Source of the DNA: Metabacillus bambusae
Lineage (GTDB): Bacteria; Bacillota; Bacilli; Bacillales; Bacillaceae
Reading direction: 5' to 3'
DNA length: 64,000 nt
Assembly: GCF_017497975.1 (NCBI RefSeq)
Contig: NZ_JAGDEL010000002.1
Span: forward strand, 124,001 to 188,000
The position numbers were made by a program, and so were the translations under genes. Within the stretch, counting starts at the first letter, position 1. Every line of letters begins with the position of its first letter. The notes beneath the pieces are model-generated. The model was not told where the DNA came from. It ran no database searches and saw only the letters and a list, made by a program, of their open reading frames with translations. Positions 44,659-53,481 of this stretch are shown piece by piece.

Positions 44659-46098
44659 CTATTTCTTGTTAGTAAACTTTTCTGCTGCCTTTAATTTTTC
44701 AACAACTTGATCATACTCTTGAAAGTTTGTAAAAGATTGAAGAGAGTAGTGGATTTTATCTGGAGCAGCTTCTTGCACTTTTTTCAAAAATGCTTGATGA
44801 CAAATAATTAAATCAACGTTAGAGTCAATATCCTGAAGCGATGTATTATTTACGTCAATTTCTAAGTCAGCAAGTTTTAGCTTTTTTCTTAGCATTGCAG
44901 CCCCCATTGAACTTGATCCCATACCTGCTTCACAAACAAATAAAACCCTTTTAATTGGTTTTTGAGAATCAATTGCTTCAATCTCATTTATTTTCAATTC
45001 CGATTTTTTAATCTCGATTGTATGTTTGACTTTAGAAAAATGGTCGATATTTTGTAATGTATTAATCGTGGCCATTTGTGTTTCAAACTCTTGATCTATC
45101 GAACTAAGCGAAGAACGACCTAAAATTACATATGATAACAGAAATGATACAATAGCTGAAATAAATATTCCGATGATTATACCTGGTATATCAGATCTCG
45201 GGCTCATCCCAATAATTGTAACGATACTGCCTGGAGAAGGAATGGATACTAATCCAACATTAAACTTTTGGAAAACCAAATTCCCTGATATCCCACCTCC
45301 TATTACAGCAAAAAGCAACTTCCAATTTTGTAATACATATGGAAAATAGATTTCATGAATTCCACCTATTGATTGTATAGCCATCGAAAGCTTAATTGAC
45401 TTTCTTTTCCCGCGAACAGCCCTGAAAAAATACGCTAATAAAACGCCAAAACCAGGACCTGGATTTGACTCCATTAGGAAAAAAATAGACTTTCCAAGCT
45501 CCTTTGCTTGCTGGATTCCTAAAGGAGTTAAAACCCCATAATTAATGACATTGTTAAAGAAAAACACTTTTGCTGGTTCTATAATTACTGCAGTTAACGG
45601 TAACCATTCGGAATAAATAAGCGATTGTACCATGCTATTTATAAATTTTATTCCTGCTGACAATGTTTGCCCTACATATAAGAAGCAAATGATTGTTAAA
45701 AAAACACCGACAATTCCAGTTATTACATTTGAAATTAATAATTCGTAACCGATTGGTATTCTATCTTTTAATTGTCGTTCAATTCTATTTACGACAAAAC
45801 CAGTAAATGGACCAATTATCATGGCACCGATAATAATTGGTACAGAACTAGCCAATGTTAATCCGTATACAACTAAAGCAGCAACAACAGCACCACGTCC
45901 ACCGCCTATTAACCTACCACCTGAATAGGCTAATAGAATAGGTAATAGTGTCTCATAAATTGGGTTAACAAGAAGTAGTATTCTGTCATTATAAAAATAA
46001 CCATAAATTCCGAATAACTCGTGAATAACCCCAACTGCAATAATGACTGCAATGTTTTGGTAAATGATCGCACTGAGTAATTGTCCAAATTTCCTCAT
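44659..46098 (-). CDS. mannitol-type PTS enzyme IICB
   Basis: 479 residues. The membrane IIC part (about 1-340, IIC motifs NNVINYGVLTPLG, ESNPGPGFGVLLAYFF and GGIHEIYFPYVL as in MtlA) imports the sugar; a cytoplasmic IIB domain follows, with phospho-cysteine C389 in RVLFVCEAGMGSSSMG. No IIA domain is fused and no separate IIA gene is nearby apart from the regulator-like IIB-IIA protein upstream, whose stop it overlaps (ATGA). AAGGAG ribosome site. Substrate unknown: the linked genes are not mannitol genes. Confidence 0.9.
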   Translation of the reverse strand: MRKFGQLLSAIIYQNIAVIIAVGVIHELFGIYGYFYNDRILLLVNPIYETLLPILLAYSGGRLIGGGRGAVVAALVVYGLTLASSVPIIIGAMIIGPFTGFVVNRIERQLKDRIPIGYELLISNVITGIVGVFLTIICFLYVGQTLSAGIKFINSMVQSLIYSEWLPLTAVIIEPAKVFFFNNVINYGVLTPLGIQQAKELGKSIFFLMESNPGPGFGVLLAYFFRAVRGKRKSIKLSMAIQSIGGIHEIYFPYVLQNWKLLFAVIGGGISGNLVFQKFNVGLVSIPSPGSIVTIIGMSPRSDIPGIIIGIFISAIVSFLLSYVILGRSSLSSIDQEFETQMATINTLQNIDHFSKVKHTIEIKKSELKINEIEAIDSQKPIKRVLFVCEAGMGSSSMGAAMLRKKLKLADLEIDVNNTSLQDIDSNVDLIICHQAFLKKVQEAAPDKIHYSLQSFTNFQEYDQVVEKLKAAEKFTNKK

Positions 46099-46943
46099 TT
46101 AGTGCTAGGCTCCTTTAATAAGGCTTTTACTTTTGTGAAAAAAGCATTTGATAAAAGAGACTCCACTTCAGTTTTAATTTCTTCCTCTGTCCCTTTCAAA
46201 AGTACATGAAGGAATGGCTCTTCTATTAAATTAGCACTTATCACACTAATCATTTCTATATGTTCTTTCGGGGCATCAACAGGTGCAGCTAACAATAACA
46301 AAGATTGAATTTCAAATCCATCCCAAATGGTTGAACCATTAAAATGAAAAACTGCAAGAAGTAGTTCACTCACACCAGATGTTTTTGCGTGGACCATCGC
46401 TAGATTATCTAAGACAAATGTACCCTGCTTTTCTCTCCTATCTAAATCAAGCAAGACTTGTTTTGGTTTTACTACGATTGAAGTATTACTTAATAGCTCT
46501 GTTACGTTTTTCAAGTTGGCGGAACTCGCTGGTAATTCGAAAACAGTGAGATTCCTCAAGATTTGGACCATTCCTTCTCCATACCTTGCCGATCCTACCA
46601 TCGATAATGTATTCGGTTCTGTATTTTCCTTGGGTACTTCTTCATTTTTTATTGCAAACGATCCTAATTTGTTATAAATCAGATTGATCTCATCGTCACT
46701 CAAGAACGGAGAGACTAAGATATAATTATCAGGATGCAAAAATGGTAATGAAACAGTAGAAATAATGACCTGATCAATTAAGCGATTGTTGATCTTATCT
46801 TTTAATTCAGTTAATGATAATATGGAATCAATTTGGAGATTAGCTATCTCCTTTTCCACTTTAGATGCTAAATAAGTAGATGTTCCCATTCCACTAGCGC
46901 AAACAATTACTGCTTTATAGATATGTTTTGTATGTTCTTTCAT
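46095..46943 (-). CDS. MtlR-type regulator, IIB-IIA part (downstream of an in-frame stop)
   Basis: 282 residues with a PTS IIB-like domain (C15 in AVIVCASGMGTSTYLASKV) and a mannitol-type IIA domain (H185 in LDNLAMVHAKTSGV). It is in the same frame as the gene upstream, separated by one TAA (46976-46974) and ten codons that translate as AVHIGASAIR, the normal end of a PRD domain. With 46974-48242 it rebuilds the HTH-PRD-PRD-IIB-IIA order of MtlR at its usual length of about 700 residues. No ribosome site is visible before ATG 46943. It may be silent, produced by readthrough or re-initiation, or act as a separate IIB-IIA protein. Confidence 0.85.
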   Translation of the reverse strand: MKEHTKHIYKAVIVCASGMGTSTYLASKVEKEIANLQIDSILSLTELKDKINNRLIDQVIISTVSLPFLHPDNYILVSPFLSDDEINLIYNKLGSFAIKNEEVPKENTEPNTLSMVGSARYGEGMVQILRNLTVFELPASSANLKNVTELLSNTSIVVKPKQVLLDLDRREKQGTFVLDNLAMVHAKTSGVSELLLAVFHFNGSTIWDGFEIQSLLLLAAPVDAPKEHIEMISVISANLIEEPFLHVLLKGTEEEIKTEVESLLSNAFFTKVKALLKEPSTK

Positions 46944-46973
46944 CCGAATGGCTGATGCACCAATGTGAACTGC

Positions 46974-48242
46974 TTAATAACCAATTTCGTCTTCAGGTAT
47001 TTCTTTTCCTATCTTTGTAGATATCGTAACCCCTGCCTTTTGACAAGCTGAAAAAATATCAGGATAGCGTTGTTTAATATCTTTCAACATTGGATTATGA
47101 ATTTGCAAGCCTAATTTTAATCGATTTACAGAGGGAACTAGGTGTGCCAGCAATCCTTCAAAAAGGGATAAGTCTTCTTTAAGTGAAATTGAAAGCTCTT
47201 TTTCAGCAGCATGAATAAAGCTTTGCGTTAAATCATACCATTCAATGTCGTTATCACTGTTAAAGGTTGAAGAATTATATTGTTGAGAAAAATTAGCCCC
47301 AAACAAATGGAGAGTAATATAACTAATTTCATTTTTAGGAATCGAAATATGTAAGATTCTCTCTAATTTTTGGACAATTTGTTTTGCTACGATATACTCT
47401 TCCATTGTTTCAATCTCAGGTAATATATTTTCATCTTCACTAACATAATTAACTTGATGATTAATTCTTTCCATCGCTAATATAAGATGTACAATTAAAT
47501 TGACATAACTTCGGTCAGACAACTCAATAACAGTTTGAGAGTCAAGAACTTCTTTTACAGCATGTTCTACCTTTAAAATATTAGAAGTTTCTACAAATTT
47601 TCGTAATCGCTTACAAACTGATTGATTAAGTTGACTGCTTTCAATTGTTTTTTCCTCCTGTTCTGAAAGTTGAAATAACTCAAACCACTCTTCAAAGGTT
47701 ATATCTTTATGAAGCAGTTTAGATAACGCAGATCTTTTGTCATTTTCTAGTCCATCAATCAAAACACCAAAACCTGCTTTTCGAATAATCGTTAAATTAT
47801 TTTGCTTACACGTAGATTCTAGCTTATCTAAATCGTTACTAATAGTGGCTTCAGTTACTCCATATTTATTACTCAACAAGAAATACTTAATGGGTTCAGT
47901 GGCAATAAGTAAGTCAAATAACATACCCTCTTGTCTTTCCTCAGGGGAATAAATTTGGAATGTATTTGCCTTTAACATTGTTTTATCAAGCAAAGCTTTG
48001 TCTTCAAGATTACCATCAATCATAATACCAGAGCCCATCTTACTTACAACTTTCAAATTAAAATCTTCTAAGATTGATTTTAAAGCGGAAACTTCCCTCT
48101 GGATCGTTCGTGTACTTAATTTTAATTGGGTAGATATTTGTTTATAGGAAACAGGTGTAGTTGTAAATAATAGTGTCCGTAGTAATGATTCCTGTCTTGA
48201 GCTAAGTAATTGAATTTTACTCATTCTATCTCCCCGTTTCAT
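46974..48242 (-). CDS. MtlR-type PRD transcriptional activator, truncated by TAA (pseudogene candidate)
   Basis: 422 residues. N-terminal helix-turn-helices (LLFTTTPVSYKQISTQLKLSTRTIQREVSALKS), then two PTS-regulation domains: PRD1 with NLIVHLILAMERI and YITLHLFGA, and PRD2 with LLAHLVPSVNRLKLG. PRD2 stops within its conserved final motif: EDEIGY then TAA, where the family has a hydrophobic residue and then HxGAA. The next codons continue A-V-H-I-G-A in frame. One base change (TTA or ATA to TAA) would explain this. It should activate the PTS operon it heads. The GTG or ATG start is the first of the frame and was not refined. Confidence 0.85.
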   Translation of the reverse strand: MKRGDRMSKIQLLSSRQESLLRTLLFTTTPVSYKQISTQLKLSTRTIQREVSALKSILEDFNLKVVSKMGSGIMIDGNLEDKALLDKTMLKANTFQIYSPEERQEGMLFDLLIATEPIKYFLLSNKYGVTEATISNDLDKLESTCKQNNLTIIRKAGFGVLIDGLENDKRSALSKLLHKDITFEEWFELFQLSEQEEKTIESSQLNQSVCKRLRKFVETSNILKVEHAVKEVLDSQTVIELSDRSYVNLIVHLILAMERINHQVNYVSEDENILPEIETMEEYIVAKQIVQKLERILHISIPKNEISYITLHLFGANFSQQYNSSTFNSDNDIEWYDLTQSFIHAAEKELSISLKEDLSLFEGLLAHLVPSVNRLKLGLQIHNPMLKDIKQRYPDIFSACQKAGVTISTKIGKEIPEDEIGY

Positions 48243-48439
48243 AGAATTTTAAGTTTTTAGAATATTATTTATGCCCTATTATATATTAAACTTAAAATCT
48301 ATGAAAACAGGAATATTAATAGATTAATTAAATGGATAGACTAACACTTTACACTCACTAGTACTTTTTGGTTGTGATATCCCCTCTTATTTGTTTATTA
48401 ATCCCCTATACTTTTCGATTCTTTTCCGTGCATTTGACT

Positions 48440-49543
48440 TTACTCTTCAATAATCCCATTTGGATAAACGATTACTTTTAAACTCGCTTTTTTATTTAAA
48501 CGTGCTCTGTCCATTGCTGCCTTTGTTTCTTCTAAGGAATAACGATCTGTAATCAAGGATTTTAAATCAGTCGATTTTGATTGTAAAAACTCAATTCCTT
48601 TAGGGTATGTGTTTGAATAGCGGAAAACACCAAAAATATCAAGCTCATTGTCTGCTATTAATGGAACATTAAGACCGATTTCATCTTGTGGGGGAAGTCC
48701 GACAATTGCCATTTTCCCACCGCGTTTGACAGCTTGAAGAGCTGATTTTAATGCCTTAGGATTACCCGCCGTTTCAAATGCAACGTCAACCCCTTTTCCG
48801 TTTGTAATGTTAAAAATCTCTTCATTTGGATCGTTTTCTAATACATTGATTACATGAGTTGCCCCTAACTTTTTTGCAGCTTCTAGACGATTAGCTTCTA
48901 AATCTGTAACAATGATTTTTGAAGCTCCAAAGGCTTTAGCAGCTGCAATTGCAGTCAAACCAACAGGTCCCATCCCCATAATTGCTACAGTTGAACCAGG
49001 TTGTAGCTTTGAACGTGTGGCCGCATGTATACCTACTGAAAATGGTTCAACCAATGAAGCCTCTTCAAACGAAAGATCATCTGGAATAGGAAATAAAAAA
49101 TCTTCACGATGTTTAATGTACTGCACAAATGCTCCATCTACAGGGGGAGTTGCTAAAAATTGAACATCTGGACAAAGATTATATCTGCCCTCTTTACAAT
49201 AATCGCATCTACCACAAGTAATTCCTGGTTCAATAGCCACACGATCTCCGACTTTAACTTTTGTAACATTCTCACCGACCTCTGCTACAATTCCTGCGCA
49301 TTCATGACCAAGAATAATTGGCTTTTCTACAACGTAACGACCAATTTTCCCATGTTCATAGTAATGAATGTCCGAACCGCAAACACCAACAGCCATTACC
49401 TTAACCAATACTTCCTCACCCTGAACCTTTGGAACTGCAACCTCTTGTATTTCAATATCAAATGGTTTATTCATTACAGCTGCTTTCATCACATTTGGTA
49501 CTTCGATTTTTTCTATCGGTCTTTCTTTATTTTGAATACTCAT
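48440..49543 (-). CDS. zinc-dependent polyol dehydrogenase (sorbitol/xylitol dehydrogenase-like)
   Basis: About 367 residues, medium-chain dehydrogenase. Catalytic zinc ligands in VGVCGSDIHYYEHG and LGHECAG; structural zinc cysteines in CGRCDYCKEGRYNLC; NAD site VAIMGMGPVGLTA with acidic D after strand 2 (IIVTDLEANR) favouring NAD. It oxidises a polyol or sugar alcohol to a ketose. It is the last gene of a CUT1 importer operon, so it acts on what that brings in. The frame opens at 49600, but AAAAGGAG with 7-nt spacing serves ATG 49543. Confidence 0.9.
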   Translation of the reverse strand: MSIQNKERPIEKIEVPNVMKAAVMNKPFDIEIQEVAVPKVQGEEVLVKVMAVGVCGSDIHYYEHGKIGRYVVEKPIILGHECAGIVAEVGENVTKVKVGDRVAIEPGITCGRCDYCKEGRYNLCPDVQFLATPPVDGAFVQYIKHREDFLFPIPDDLSFEEASLVEPFSVGIHAATRSKLQPGSTVAIMGMGPVGLTAIAAAKAFGASKIIVTDLEANRLEAAKKLGATHVINVLENDPNEEIFNITNGKGVDVAFETAGNPKALKSALQAVKRGGKMAIVGLPPQDEIGLNVPLIADNELDIFGVFRYSNTYPKGIEFLQSKSTDLKSLITDRYSLEETKAAMDRARLNKKASLKVIVYPNGIIEE

Positions 49544-49565
49544 ATCCATTCTCCTTTTGATTATT

Positions 49566-50405
49566 CTATTTGACAGCTCCCATAGACAATCCTTTAACAA
49601 GGTATTTTCTTACTGCTAAACCAGCAATAACCATTGGTGTAATAATAACTGTTCCTGTTGCCATTGCTTGCCCCCACGCAATACCATTTTGCGTGATTAA
49701 TAGAGAAGCTGCTACAGGCACTGTTTGTGTGTCATGTCCTGAAAACACAGAAGCAAACATAAAGTCATTCCAAGAAAACATTAAGCATAAAATACCTGTT
49801 GCAACCAAACCTGGTGCTACTGGTGGAAGGGCAATCCTCCAAAATGCTTGGAAACGACTGCACCCGTCAATCATTGCAGCCTCTTCTAATGCTTGAGGTA
49901 CTTCTTTAAAGAAGACCATCATCATCCATAAAGCAAATGGTAGATTAAAAGTGGTATAGGCAAAAAGAAGACCTGGCATTGTACCAATTAAACCTAGCTT
50001 TGAAAACATTAAGTATAGCGGTAAAATAACAGCAGGAATTGGTGCCATACGAGTACTAATGATCCAGAAAGATAAGGCCTTTTCATTTTTAAAATTGCCT
50101 CTAGCTAAGGCAAACCCACCTAAAGTACCTAACACTAAAGAAATCATGGTTGAGAGTACTGATGCAATGACACTATTACTTAAAAAGCTAAAAAAGTTCC
50201 CTTCCTCTGAAAACATGAATTTAAATGTTTCAAAATTTGGCTTAAAGAAGAACTTAGGAGGCATCGAAAACATTCCTGCTTCGGTTTTTACTGATGACAT
50301 GACCATCCAGACAATTGGGAGGAGTGCCCAAATTAATGCTAGTGTTACAATCGTATAAAGAAATGTATTCTTAACAGTTTTTTTGACATGATTTGGTACA
50401 GCCAT
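49566..50405 (-). CDS. CUT1 sugar/polyol ABC permease (MalG-like)
   Basis: 279 residues, six membrane segments, EAA loop EVPQALEEAAMIDGCSRFQAFWRIALPP. The ribosome site GGAG lies 9 nt before the ATG and inside what appears to be the original 3' end of the upstream permease gene. It ends with a conserved VKGLSMGAVK. Stop is 22 nt before the dehydrogenase start. Confidence 0.9.
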   Translation of the reverse strand: MAVPNHVKKTVKNTFLYTIVTLALIWALLPIVWMVMSSVKTEAGMFSMPPKFFFKPNFETFKFMFSEEGNFFSFLSNSVIASVLSTMISLVLGTLGGFALARGNFKNEKALSFWIISTRMAPIPAVILPLYLMFSKLGLIGTMPGLLFAYTTFNLPFALWMMMVFFKEVPQALEEAAMIDGCSRFQAFWRIALPPVAPGLVATGILCLMFSWNDFMFASVFSGHDTQTVPVAASLLITQNGIAWGQAMATGTVIITPMVIAGLAVRKYLVKGLSMGAVK

Positions 50406-50447
50406 GTTACTCGTCTCCTTTCGTCATGAAATTCACGAATTGTTTTC

Positions 50448-51362
50448 CTAAGAATATAATATGGTCGCAAACAACATCGTTAATCCTAATGCAGCTGCTG
50501 CACCAAAATCCTGGAATTTAAAGGCCACTTCCATTAAATAAAAACCTATTACTTTGGTAGAATCAGCAGGACCACCTTCTGTTGTGATTTTAATTGTATC
50601 GACAAAGCGGAGAATATCCATTGAACGGATAAGTAATGCAACTAAAATTGTTCTTGAAACAAGCGGGAACACGACTTTAATTAAACGTTGCATATAATTC
50701 GCACCATCAACTTGAGCAGCTTCAAGAGGTTCTTTTGGTAAGGATTGAAGCCCGGCTAATACAATCATGGTAATTAACGGAGTCCATTCCCAAACATCCA
50801 TTAATATTACAGCTACTAATGCTGTTTTTACATCTCCTAAGATTTGGACATCAACACCTACAAGACTCAATAACCAAGCATAAAGTCCATATGTTGAATT
50901 CAAAAGGAAACGTCCTAATAAACCCGCTACAATCGGGGCAACAAAGATTGGAATCATCCACAATGTAACAACTAGATTCCTTCCTTTTGGTAACTCATAG
51001 ATTGCTAAGGCAATTCCTACGCCAATCATAACTTCTAGTAATAATCCTACAACAGCGAAAATAAGTGTACGTCCCCATGATGCCCAAAACGTGTCATTGA
51101 TTAGTACCTTCTTCCAGTTGGTAATTCCATTAAATGTAGGCTGATCTGACGAGATCATAAAGTCCATGAAACTGGCATAAATCAAATAAAGGAAAGGAAA
51201 AATACTGATAATAGCTAAAATAATTATCGACGGTAGAATCATCCAATGCTCTGTTTTGTATTTTTTTATGTTTAATAGATTAAGAAAAGAAGTTGACTTT
51301 TCCTTTTTATAGTTAGTTTGGGTGCTATCCTTCAATTTTGAATATTCTGCATTTGTTCTCAT
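50448..51362 (-). CDS. CUT1 sugar/polyol ABC permease (MalF-like), frameshifted 3' end
   Basis: About 304 residues, with EAA loop EPLEAAQVDGANYMQRLIKVVFPLVSR and ITTEGGPADSTK. The frame ends LYS-TAG, but moving one base gives GKQFVNFMTKGDE and a stop 3 nt before the next gene's ATG, the usual operon spacing. So one base seems to be missing near 50452, removing about 13 C-terminal residues. Start: GTG at 51374 has AAAGGA only 1-2 nt away, so ATG 51362 is used, though its spacing is long. Confidence 0.85.
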   Translation of the reverse strand: MRTNAEYSKLKDSTQTNYKKEKSTSFLNLLNIKKYKTEHWMILPSIIILAIISIFPFLYLIYASFMDFMISSDQPTFNGITNWKKVLINDTFWASWGRTLIFAVVGLLLEVMIGVGIALAIYELPKGRNLVVTLWMIPIFVAPIVAGLLGRFLLNSTYGLYAWLLSLVGVDVQILGDVKTALVAVILMDVWEWTPLITMIVLAGLQSLPKEPLEAAQVDGANYMQRLIKVVFPLVSRTILVALLIRSMDILRFVDTIKITTEGGPADSTKVIGFYLMEVAFKFQDFGAAAALGLTMLFATILYS

Positions 51363-51427
51363 AAGCGTTTTCACTTCCTTTCTTTTAAGGAAAGATAGGA
51401 GAAATCCTCCTATCTTTCAGACATACA

Positions 51428-52987
51428 TTAATTTCCTGTTGCTTGATTACTTTGTTTAGCAATTTCTTCAACTGTTTCCTCTGGAGTTTGTTGATCTGCT
51501 AACATTTTCGATAATTCAGTGAAAATAAATGTATCTATTTGTGGCCATTGAGGAACTTTAGGTCTCATGTACACATTTTCTTCTTCCCAAGCCTCTAAAG
51601 TAACTTTCATTGGTAATAAGTTTGGCATTTGTTTTGATTCTTCAGTACCAGCTTGCATACCTTTTTGTACCTCTTCAATTTCATATACAGAATGACGTGT
51701 TGGCGTTGAACCACCCACCTCTGATTTTAAGATCATATATTGTGCTTGAGGCGAGGTTGCCCAAACAAGGAATAACCATGCTGCTTTCTTTTCTTCATCA
51801 GTTCCATATTTGTTAATACCTATACCTGTTCCACCGTATGAATGTGCATGACGAACATCACCTTTTGGTAATGATGCCCACGCTACTTTTCCAACAACTT
51901 TGGATGAATCTGGGTTTTCGAACATAGATGAGAACTCATGCCATTCTGGTGCCATCGCAATATCACCAGCTGCAAAACCTTCTCCTAATCCAGACCAATC
52001 CCAAGAAGTACTTCCTGGTGCTGAAACATCAATGATTTTTTTATAAAGTTCAGCAGACTTTTTTGCAGCATCTGATGTCATTGCAGATTTTCCTGGATTT
52101 GATTTACCTACCGCCCCTAATTCTGTATCTTCGAAATAATCTCCACCATATGCAGCAAGGATATTACTATAGTCATTCATTAAGGAGTCATGTTGCTTTG
52201 CTTGGTGTCCTGCACCATATTTTACTTCAGTGATTTCACCAGCGGCTGCTTTTTCTGTTATCCACTTAGCAGCTTCATAATATTGTTCCCAAGTTAAATC
52301 AGGTCCTGGTGTCCAATCAAATCCTTTATCAGCCATAAATTCGTCTTTATATTTTTCAAATACGTCTTTACGATATGCTAATACCATTGTTGGATTGTCA
52401 TATGGTAATGTGTAAAGAGCTTCCGTATCCCCCATGTATCCATTAACTTCTAATTGACTCGGGATGAAATCTTCTAAGCCGCCAGGGATAGCAGGCATTG
52501 TTTTCTCATCAATAAATGCATTTAAGTCTACAAAATGTTGTGAATGCTTTGCTAAGATTTGATATGGATCCGCATAGATCACATGATATTTTGCTGATTT
52601 TGCATTAAAATCAAGACTTGTTTTCTCAACTACTGTTCCTAAATCACTTTGTTCGATATTCACTTTAATTCCTGTTACATCTTCAAATAAATTGATGTTT
52701 GCAGCAAGAGCGGATGATGGCGGCGTGTTTTCAGTGATAACATTTAACTCAACTCCTTCAAACTGTTTCCAATCAAAACCTTCCGGAGCAGTAATTTTAG
52801 GTAAACCTTCAACCCATCCATCAAACGGTGCATCCACTTGTACTTCAGTGTTAATGTTTTCTGCATTTTTCGCCTTTGTATCAGATGGCTTTTGAGAATT
52901 AGTTGAAGATGTTGATGAACACGCTGTCAAAATCAGTGAAATAATTGCTAAAAATACAATCATTTTAAATAAAATATCCCTTTTCAT
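51428..52987 (-). CDS. ABC transporter sugar/polyol-binding lipoprotein
   Basis: 519-residue solute-binding protein. The signal peptide ends LTAC with C23. Longer than the other two family 1 proteins here, resembling binding proteins of polyol or glycerol-type importers. First gene of the operon binding protein, permease, permease, dehydrogenase. GGGGGA site 6 nt before the ATG; a perfect cre box overlaps the -10 region. Confidence 0.9.
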   Translation of the reverse strand: MKRDILFKMIVFLAIISLILTACSSTSSTNSQKPSDTKAKNAENINTEVQVDAPFDGWVEGLPKITAPEGFDWKQFEGVELNVITENTPPSSALAANINLFEDVTGIKVNIEQSDLGTVVEKTSLDFNAKSAKYHVIYADPYQILAKHSQHFVDLNAFIDEKTMPAIPGGLEDFIPSQLEVNGYMGDTEALYTLPYDNPTMVLAYRKDVFEKYKDEFMADKGFDWTPGPDLTWEQYYEAAKWITEKAAAGEITEVKYGAGHQAKQHDSLMNDYSNILAAYGGDYFEDTELGAVGKSNPGKSAMTSDAAKKSAELYKKIIDVSAPGSTSWDWSGLGEGFAAGDIAMAPEWHEFSSMFENPDSSKVVGKVAWASLPKGDVRHAHSYGGTGIGINKYGTDEEKKAAWLFLVWATSPQAQYMILKSEVGGSTPTRHSVYEIEEVQKGMQAGTEESKQMPNLLPMKVTLEAWEEENVYMRPKVPQWPQIDTFIFTELSKMLADQQTPEETVEEIAKQSNQATGN

Positions 52988-53018
52988 TCCATATCCCCCT
53001 TAGAAATTTTTATGTATT

Positions 53019-53034
53019 TTGAATACGTTTTCAT
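53019..53034. promoter_or_regulatory. cre (CcpA) site
   Basis: Minus-strand ATGAAAACGTATTCAA matches the cre consensus at every position. It begins within the TATAAT -10 box (53038-53033), so CcpA would directly block the importer/dehydrogenase promoter. The -35 region (TTTAAT at 17 bp) is poor, suggesting an activator is also needed. Confidence 0.8.
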
Positions 53035-53265
53035 TATATGGTGATGTAAACAAACATTAAAGACAAAGATGTCATAGTTTTGTCACAATCAGAAAATGCC
53101 ATTATTTTATCATAACAAATTTTCATTTATATATTATTAAAAATAGTATTTTTTGATTTAAATCATCAATTTTAAATATATTGATATATTTAAAATTGAT
53201 GTAATAATCGAAGGATGTTTGATTTGTTTTCTATGTAAAGTTAATAAAGAACCTTTTCTAGTCAT

Positions 53266-53426
53266 GAACAAAAGCGCAAGCGCCTTGATCAGCCTCGGGC
53301 AAATAAGATGATTTAGAATAGAAGGCGTTCTTTGCCTTCAATTCTAAATTAGCTTATGACCTCGAGGGGCTAGGCGCTGGAGCTGGATGTCGTGCGCTTA
53401 TCCACAGTACAAGAATTTTATAATTT
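53266..53426 (+). repeat. 160-bp dispersed repeat, copy C
   Basis: Full-length copy, almost identical to copy A in inverted orientation, including the internal GAAGGCGTTCTTTGCCTTC hairpin and the tail with TTATCCACAG. Located just beyond the rhaA terminator. Confidence 0.8.
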
Positions 53427-53439
53427 CCTTAGCAACAAA

Positions 53440-53476
53440 AAAAGGCTTAAACCCTATAAGTGGTTTAAGCCCTTTT
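53440..53476 (-). terminator. terminator of rhaBA
   Basis: GGCTTAAACC (53444-53453) with GGTTTAAGCC (53462-53471), an 8-nt loop, and A/T runs on both sides, directly after the rhaA stop. Confidence 0.85.
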
Positions 53477-53481
53477 CCTAT

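Larger units (their letters stand above)
52988..53481. other. 494-bp gap with promoter, cre box, repeat and terminator
   Basis: From left to right: the importer operon promoter and cre site (53019-53038), AT-rich DNA, repeat copy C (53266-53426), and the rhaA terminator (53440-53476). No gene seen. Confidence 0.6.
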
